Origin: a virus
Length of the DNA: 26,500 bases
IMG/VR virus record: IMGVR_UViG_3300009161_006369
Location: 1 to 26,500 of that record
Strand: one strand, 5' to 3'
Part shown: positions 21,601 through 26,500 of the stretch, one piece after another
Position numbering within the stretch: the stretch's first letter is position 1
Layout of the letters: each line of letters starts with the position of its first letter
Notes under the pieces: model-generated
Told to the model about the DNA's origin: nothing
Database searches by the model: none
Seen by the model: the letters and a program-made list of their open reading frames with translations, nothing else
Position numbers and translations under genes: made by a program

Positions 21601-22587
21601 AATTTATCCCCAAATAAAAAAAAATCAGCTATTCATGATTTAGCAAACACATTGCCAGATAATACGAATCAAGAAATGGTTGGCTTTGGTGAATACTTTA
21701 TCAACAACTATAGTCAAGCAAATAAAATAAAACTTAAATTAATTGGCAATATGTGGTCATCGTATATAAATATTTATGACGAGAATAAACAAATAGCAGG
21801 AGAACATTTAGTTAAAGAACTCTCTAAACAGATGAGTATGGAAGATTTATTCAAGAAAATAAAATTATCTTCTATGGCAGAGCTTATTGAAGATGTCAAA
21901 CCAAAAAATGATGACTTTTTGTTAGAGTTTGTCAATCATTATGGAGCTGGTTCTGATAAAGAATATTCTTCCGAACAACAAAAAATTATATATTCAGCTA
22001 CAGAACAAATTTATATTGAAAGTTTATCAGTGCCTTTGCCTGATTGGGCTTCTTTTGATAAGACCATACAAAAAAATAAAAAAGATAAAATTAGATTAAG
22101 GTTTTTATCAAGAGAAGATGCAAGAGGAATGTTCATTGGTCAATATGCTGAATGTTGCCAACATCCAACAAGCCATGCCGCTTCTTGTTCTTTTGATGGC
22201 CAGTCTAATCCTAATTCAGCTTTTATGTCCATAGAATTGAATGATGAATGGATAGGAGCTGGATATGTTTGGACAAATGAAGAGGGCGGACTTTGTATTG
22301 ACAGTATCGAGACAATAGGTAATGAATTGTTTCACTCAACAACAAATAAAGAGCTGTTTAAAAAATTATTAATAGATTTCTCAAACAGTTTAGGCGATAG
22401 AACTCTTTCTATGGGCTATGGTAAAGTTAATTTTGATAAATTTGACAAAGATGATGATCCATTACAAAATAATGATGAGTCTGTGATAAAAAAATATAAA
22501 GATTATCTTATAGATTTTACTCCAGGAAACACAGATGAAATGTATACAGATGCTAATGCACAAAGAATAGTACCTAAGAATCTATAA
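18673..22587 (+). CDS. Giant paralogue B (1304 aa), C-terminal CCQ domain
   Basis: A 1304-residue protein, second of the series, 34 bases after paralogue A with AGGA as ribosome site. It aligns over its length: N-terminal FYDRLNNFDESDSVYANAI, INSFIQSLSVGGNNILVSL, YYYKNPL, a middle FRSRNRNPNLMIRLFDDIL block (A has YNIRGRDPSMLISLVDSVI), IHDLANTLPDNTNQ (A has IHDFANLLPTNLNQ), then LPDWASF, LRFLSREDARGMFIG, CCQ (1161-1163), AASCSFDG ... NSAF, GYVW (1197-1200) and DSIE (1210-1213). The first position of the YxW motif is Gly here and Ser in the others, so that serine is not strictly required. It shares a poorly conserved acidic segment after the N-terminal helix. Function unknown. Confidence 0.9.
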   Translation: MLKFSSIQKISSKKWLTRESKKYIKVASFYDRLNNFDESDSVYANAISMLRLAQEQEDDKEPDVEYQTEDIDPNPLNSESPVNLDFKDRFGLPGYSEDEVFSGYGMGLDPTSKYNTQYNTRQHDVFGFYLPMISGKKDLINSFIQSLSVGGNNILVSLKSLAENYKDIYKDSSSSNNIKNALGTALAYYYKNPLFVRYELILGSSYYIFENNLRDGASGVDATTVKFIKDINDQKQQRSEAYNDYLNTIKELMTQYNIPQDVDVVNYFYRVYFGNRYNIDLLKQTMSTFKYDEFRFAASITLGSQNEFFKNLNVVDIMGIDYVKKFMEIRGLSHLTEFYFKSLVKFKSAGFDFNKKSLLNQKLILPYIEKISDLLIDFDVEDSKSLTKYDVLCIKESFTPEEFAQKVKDGVIVLGGRNGGTSLPYVSALQIKSKISAEDLEYLEANNKTFNLEREVVVLKLLAERGKEIVPFLVKNWPRFKFIDSDKEAPLFNLNVYFDYVVKYEDQMNELYGCRHLNKMYSIIGNDILKYRPAEIILMTEYRNESGDFFGGHFPITPEIIDKYAEKADMDFLSKKPEYGYEITISKEQTEQVNQFIEDQFGKAYVDNRKVNYILFCLGKIDFNLLANIGSFLYKTRQGIPYLFKDRLKSISDKGFFIGDINRCGGLVNSSGDIHKDSVASVSKYSTIEEFDQEYEKVRYSIERTSLYQNIKPGTPEYEKIFLTLMLNFRSRNRNPNLMIRLFDDILDSTIYNTRDAETCKAAQLLAGNDLTSFTPRMVAKYSAISSVVGSVIENKFLKEYQDFVNLLNYNSLYELEPEKIQEYINDGKITEEEINNLFPKYFSLDSILTKNLDEYNNIKRKFIKYYIDNYFDKSLLSDVDEGLNLESVYKSIIEKDLSKEEFESILRKLFNSQEYHIPLKYPSYILSGTTMYLNDYENKVLENVRNASVIIQIFSKLAEPMLDMYSKKQYGMPYANLSPNKKKSAIHDLANTLPDNTNQEMVGFGEYFINNYSQANKIKLKLIGNMWSSYINIYDENKQIAGEHLVKELSKQMSMEDLFKKIKLSSMAELIEDVKPKNDDFLLEFVNHYGAGSDKEYSSEQQKIIYSATEQIYIESLSVPLPDWASFDKTIQKNKKDKIRLRFLSREDARGMFIGQYAECCQHPTSHAASCSFDGQSNPNSAFMSIELNDEWIGAGYVWTNEEGGLCIDSIETIGNELFHSTTNKELFKKLLIDFSNSLGDRTLSMGYGKVNFDKFDKDDDPLQNNDESVIKKYKDYLIDFTPGNTDEMYTDANAQRIVPKNL

Positions 22588-22620
22588 TAAATAATGTAGA
22601 ATATATCCATTAGGTATCTT

Positions 22621-25600
22621 ATGAAAAAGTTTGCATCAATCAATAAAATATCCAGTCAGTTATTTTTAACTAAACGTGCTCAAACCTTCCTCAAAATGGC
22701 CTCAATTTATGATGAATTTGGCGATTATAAGATGGCAGAAGCTATACAGGCTGAAGCATTCAAATATTCAAAATATATCAAAATTGCTCAAGATTTATCA
22801 GATGACGAAGTTTCTGATCTTAATGATACTGCTGATGTAAATGAAGATATTGAAAACATTCCTTTAGAGAACACTAGGGACTTCGTAGATAGTCTAGCTC
22901 ATCCTGAATTAAGACATCCAGTTCTTAATTCTATTCCACTTGAATTTAAACTTGGAAAAGATCATGGATACTTAACTGGAAGTGATCTAGGATTACATCA
23001 TGGAGCAGTAACATATATTGAAAAAATAAATGGTTTCAATGATGTGGTGAAACTGTTGCTTTCTTGGTTATCTGCTGGTGGAAATAATATTCATAAAAGT
23101 TTAGTTTCTGTTTCTGTAAATTATAGAAATTTGAAAGCTGAATTAAATACTTTAGACTTTACCACAACAGATGAAACAAAAAGATATATTAATATAATAT
23201 TAGATGATAACACCTCATTTAACAAATCGCTTGGAACAGCTTTGGCTGCGTATTACAAAAACTCTAACTTTTTATTTTCTAATTTTTTCCAATTGATAAA
23301 AAATATCCGAGAAGGTAACATAGATGCTCAAAATGTAGCAACAATCAAACAACTTATCGAAAATGGCAAACAAGATATAGATTTTTCTATAAAAAGAAAA
23401 AATGAAGTTATTGAAGCTTTACCTGAATTACCTTCCAATCCTGAACTAGCTGATAAAGTAGTGTTTTATTTATATAAAAAATTAATAAAGCGTGAAACAA
23501 CATTAGAAGACATATCAAAAACAGACATCAAAAAACTTTCATTAGCAATTTTATATGGAAATAATGAATATGAACAAATTAAAGCAAAATATGAAATCAT
23601 AAATTATTTGCCAGAAAACTTGATTATGACAGTTATTGATAAGCCTGTAAGTCATTTAGATAGATCAATGTCAGATTCAATAAATAAAATTACAGGTTTT
23701 CAAACTGAGGTTGATTATAAAAGTCCTGTTTTTAAGTTTTTGTATGATTATTTAGCAGTACATCCTCAAGTTGGAAAAAAATTCAGAGATACAGGTCTCC
23801 CAGTCAAAGTAAGATACAATGAATTATTGTATGTTCTCAAATTTATTCCTCCAGATCAAGTTGATGCTTATTTAAATAATGAATTTCCAACCCAAAGACA
23901 AGATAGATTTGTATCATTAGGTAACTTTTTATTTGAACAAGGTCAGTTACCTGATTATGAATCTGTATGTACAGAGATAGAAACATTGACAGGTTCTAGG
24001 GATGTCTGGAAAAATTTGAATTATTATATTCTTTACAAAACTGATAAAGACAAAGCACTTACAGTTTTTAAGAATTTTATTGACAGATATCATCGCACAT
24101 CTGCCATAACTGAGGTCAATCTAACAATAGTTAATCCTAATGTATATTTAGATTATTTGATTAGTAATATTCAGTCAAATGATATTGTATCAAAAACAGA
24201 AGAGTTAAATGTTGCTTTTACTAAATTGGGTGATGAACTTTTTAAATATCCACCTATATTGGTTAATGAAATATGTAATAATATATCTAAAACTTATAAT
24301 TATGATGATCCTAGAGTTTTTGAGCTTCCATCAAAGATTTTAACATACAATCCTGATTTTACATCATTTTCCGAAGATGAGCAAAAAAGCGCACTTAGAT
24401 TTTTCAGATCTAATGAACATTTTGTAGAAATACCATATAGAAAAATATTGAACTTTAAGAAGTTCGCTGATATTGCTGATTCAGAAACTGCTGCTAATCA
24501 CATATTAATGTTTGGTGAACTAAGTCCTGAATGGGTAAAAAGAACTCCTAGAAACACGGGATTAAAAACTCCTCCAGAATTAATAAAACATATTGGTAAG
24601 CAAATATTAGATAATGGTTTTTTCATTGGTTCAATTGATACAGCTTTTGGTTTATTTGATAGAAATAATGTCGCAGAAGATCAAAAAAACAGACCAATAC
24701 AAGAATTGATTATAGCAAGAACTAATGCCAGAAGTTCTAATCAAGATGAATTAAGTGAAAAGTTGTTGATAATAGATCAAGTTAAAGAATCTATTAAAAA
24801 AGCAGCTGAAATCAATCCTGAATATAAAGCATTAGTTCCAGGATCAAGAGATTATTATTATATTGTTAGTTATTTATCTCATAATTATTCTGTGCGTGGG
24901 CAAAGTATTCAAAACTTTTTAAAACTCAGAGATTTGAGATTGAAAGCCAGAATCGCCGATAGATTTTCAATAAATTATGACAAAGATACTTCTGATATTG
25001 TAAAAACTGTAATAAGTGAAACTGGGCTGGAACCTACATCGACAAATTACAAAAAAGTTTTCAACATTTATGAACAAGTTAATAAAGCAACAATGTTTGT
25101 TTATAGTTATATTTCAAATAATGTTAAAATAGCTGCTATAATACAGATTCTTAGTGGAAATGATGATCGACATAATAATTATGGAGAACTTTTAAAAGAA
25201 TATGCTGGCAATTCAGATCTTAAAGAATATCAAATAGTTTATGATTTGGATTTTATTATAACAGATGAAGATCGAAATTTTTATGATGGGCATTATGATG
25301 CCATAGATCCATACTATAATAATATTGCCAATACAGTGTCTATTTTTGGAAGATTATTGCCTATTGTTTTAGATAAATTTGTTCAAACATACTTAAGAAT
25401 GCCGAATGTCAAAAGTATAAATGATATCCCTCTCAATAGAGTAAAAGATGTGTGTGATAAATTTTTTGAAAACCTGCCAACAAAAAGTCAAGATTATAGA
25501 GGCTTCGGTCAGTTTTTCATTCAAAGATTTAAGAGAATTAGTGACCTTGGAGAAATTAGAAAAATTGGCGAAGATTGGAATGCAACATTAAAAATATTTG

Positions 25601-26500
25601 ATGAAAACAATCGTGTAGTTGGAACCGAAGTTTTGAGAGACATTGCCTTAAAGCACTCAATGGAAGAACTTTCATTTATGCTTCAGATGACTTTCTTTAG
25701 TGAAATTTATGAAGATTATGAAGATGCCAATAAAGATTTTGTGAGAGTGTTTTGTAAATATGATTCAGATTTTGAAGATGCTAAAAAATATGAACACAAT
25801 AGAGATAATACAAAATATCCACTAAGAGAAAAAATTTATTTGGACAGTTTAAATGTCCCTCTTCCATCGTGGGCCAGTTATCGAAAAACAATACAAAAAC
25901 CGAATTCCAAATCAAAAATTACTTTGAGGTTTTTACCAAGAAGTGATGCCAGAGGATTATACCTTGGAATTATTGCTAGTTGTTGTCAGCATTTAGATGG
26001 ACAAGCTGCATGTTGTGCTATTGATGGCCAAATAAGCCCAAAGGCTGCGTTTATGATTTTTGAGTTAGATGGCCAATGGATTGGTGAGAGCTATACCTGG
26101 GAAGATAACAATGGTAATATTTGTATAGATAGCTTTGAAACTATTGGAGATGACGCTTATCACTCAGAAACAAATAAACAAATAATAAAAGAGTTATTAA
26201 TTGATTTTGCTCAATCAAGTTCCAATGACAATATTATAACTATGGGAAATAATAGATTTGATTTTGATCGAAGTCCATTAAATTTAATAAATCCCACTAA
26301 AAGTTATTTTGATTATAAAGATACCCTAAAGTATACATCATTATATAGAGATGACCATAGTAGTCAGAGTGTCATTATTGATTCCCGGATAAATCCTATA
26401 AGCCATGAGGAATATAGTAGAAACAATCCTGTTCATTATGATGGAAGTTTATGTCCAATATGCGGTGAGATGTCTTTAGATGATGATGGATATTGTGCTC
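22621..26500 (+). CDS. Giant paralogue C (partial, at least 1293 aa), CCQ domain plus zinc ribbon
   Basis: An open frame from ATG 22621 runs off the right edge with no stop that I found. The start has AGG ten bases upstream and lies 33 bases after paralogue B. It carries the shared N-terminus (MASIYDEFGDYKMAEAIQ), WLSAGGNNIHKSL, LAAYYKNSNF, LPSWASY, LRFLPRSDARGLYLG, CCQ (1121-1123), AACCAIDG ... KAAF, SYTW (1157-1160) and DSFE (1170-1173). Unlike A and B it continues into CPIC (C1278, C1281) then GYC (C1292), the start of a Cys4 zinc ribbon whose last ligand would be beyond the window. Function unknown; a DNA-, RNA- or protein-binding tail specific to this copy is plausible. Confidence 0.88.
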   Translation, partial: MKKFASINKISSQLFLTKRAQTFLKMASIYDEFGDYKMAEAIQAEAFKYSKYIKIAQDLSDDEVSDLNDTADVNEDIENIPLENTRDFVDSLAHPELRHPVLNSIPLEFKLGKDHGYLTGSDLGLHHGAVTYIEKINGFNDVVKLLLSWLSAGGNNIHKSLVSVSVNYRNLKAELNTLDFTTTDETKRYINIILDDNTSFNKSLGTALAAYYKNSNFLFSNFFQLIKNIREGNIDAQNVATIKQLIENGKQDIDFSIKRKNEVIEALPELPSNPELADKVVFYLYKKLIKRETTLEDISKTDIKKLSLAILYGNNEYEQIKAKYEIINYLPENLIMTVIDKPVSHLDRSMSDSINKITGFQTEVDYKSPVFKFLYDYLAVHPQVGKKFRDTGLPVKVRYNELLYVLKFIPPDQVDAYLNNEFPTQRQDRFVSLGNFLFEQGQLPDYESVCTEIETLTGSRDVWKNLNYYILYKTDKDKALTVFKNFIDRYHRTSAITEVNLTIVNPNVYLDYLISNIQSNDIVSKTEELNVAFTKLGDELFKYPPILVNEICNNISKTYNYDDPRVFELPSKILTYNPDFTSFSEDEQKSALRFFRSNEHFVEIPYRKILNFKKFADIADSETAANHILMFGELSPEWVKRTPRNTGLKTPPELIKHIGKQILDNGFFIGSIDTAFGLFDRNNVAEDQKNRPIQELIIARTNARSSNQDELSEKLLIIDQVKESIKKAAEINPEYKALVPGSRDYYYIVSYLSHNYSVRGQSIQNFLKLRDLRLKARIADRFSINYDKDTSDIVKTVISETGLEPTSTNYKKVFNIYEQVNKATMFVYSYISNNVKIAAIIQILSGNDDRHNNYGELLKEYAGNSDLKEYQIVYDLDFIITDEDRNFYDGHYDAIDPYYNNIANTVSIFGRLLPIVLDKFVQTYLRMPNVKSINDIPLNRVKDVCDKFFENLPTKSQDYRGFGQFFIQRFKRISDLGEIRKIGEDWNATLKIFDENNRVVGTEVLRDIALKHSMEELSFMLQMTFFSEIYEDYEDANKDFVRVFCKYDSDFEDAKKYEHNRDNTKYPLREKIYLDSLNVPLPSWASYRKTIQKPNSKSKITLRFLPRSDARGLYLGIIASCCQHLDGQAACCAIDGQISPKAAFMIFELDGQWIGESYTWEDNNGNICIDSFETIGDDAYHSETNKQIIKELLIDFAQSSSNDNIITMGNNRFDFDRSPLNLINPTKSYFDYKDTLKYTSLYRDDHSSQSVIIDSRINPISHEEYSRNNPVHYDGSLCPICGEMSLDDDGYCA

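Noticed and set aside
11041-26500. Classing the giant proteins as tape measure or tail fibre
   Set aside because: No heptad-rich coiled coil, transmembrane blocks or beta-repeat fibre pattern is visible, and no structural neighbour genes are present to support it.

Overview
The window is AT-rich DNA that looks like part of a large tailed-phage genome. It holds small phage-type genes, phage tRNAs, DNA-repair genes, a radical-SAM activase, endonucleases that resemble homing enzymes, and very long proteins of unknown function. Genes are tightly packed, use Shine-Dalgarno sites and the standard code, and often end in intrinsic terminators with a C4/G4 stem. No terminase, capsid or polymerase gene is present, so the phage assignment is inferred and the host is unknown.

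Region 1 (1-6982) is mostly minus strand. It holds small unknown genes, an Api92-like protein, an HhH-GPD DNA glycosylase, four tRNAs (Arg-UCU, Gln-UUG, Glu-UUC, Asn-GUU), a UvsE-type UV-damage endonuclease and an NrdG-like radical-SAM protein. Two plus-strand genes interrupt it: a DUF3431-like protein and a zinc-ribbon endonuclease set inside the tRNA cluster. Many minus-strand promoters are readable as TATAAT-like boxes, several with an extended TGn.

Region 2 (6983-7750) is about 770 bp without a convincing gene. It contains a 24-bp near-palindrome, about four copies of a 21-bp direct repeat, two terminator-like hairpins with no gene in front, and three copies of GTCTCCACT. It is a candidate replication or transcription control region.

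Region 3 (7751-11030, plus strand) has two nucleases with the same ExNGxxHY core as the tRNA-cluster endonuclease. One carries five zinc ribbons, the other six copies of an unrecognised 70-85-residue repeat.

Region 4 (11041-26500) holds one giant minus-strand protein (1169 aa) and three consecutive plus-strand giant paralogues (1325 aa, 1304 aa, and at least 1293 aa running off the end). All four share a domain marked by CCQ, (S/G)YxW and DS(I/F)E, which I cannot assign to a family.

The strongest unexplained signal is a short polar motif, CTCGAWW. I count 31 copies on the plus strand between 179 and 7087, none in the reverse orientation there, and none anywhere after 7087. It ignores gene orientation and reading frame and stops at the edge of the non-coding region.
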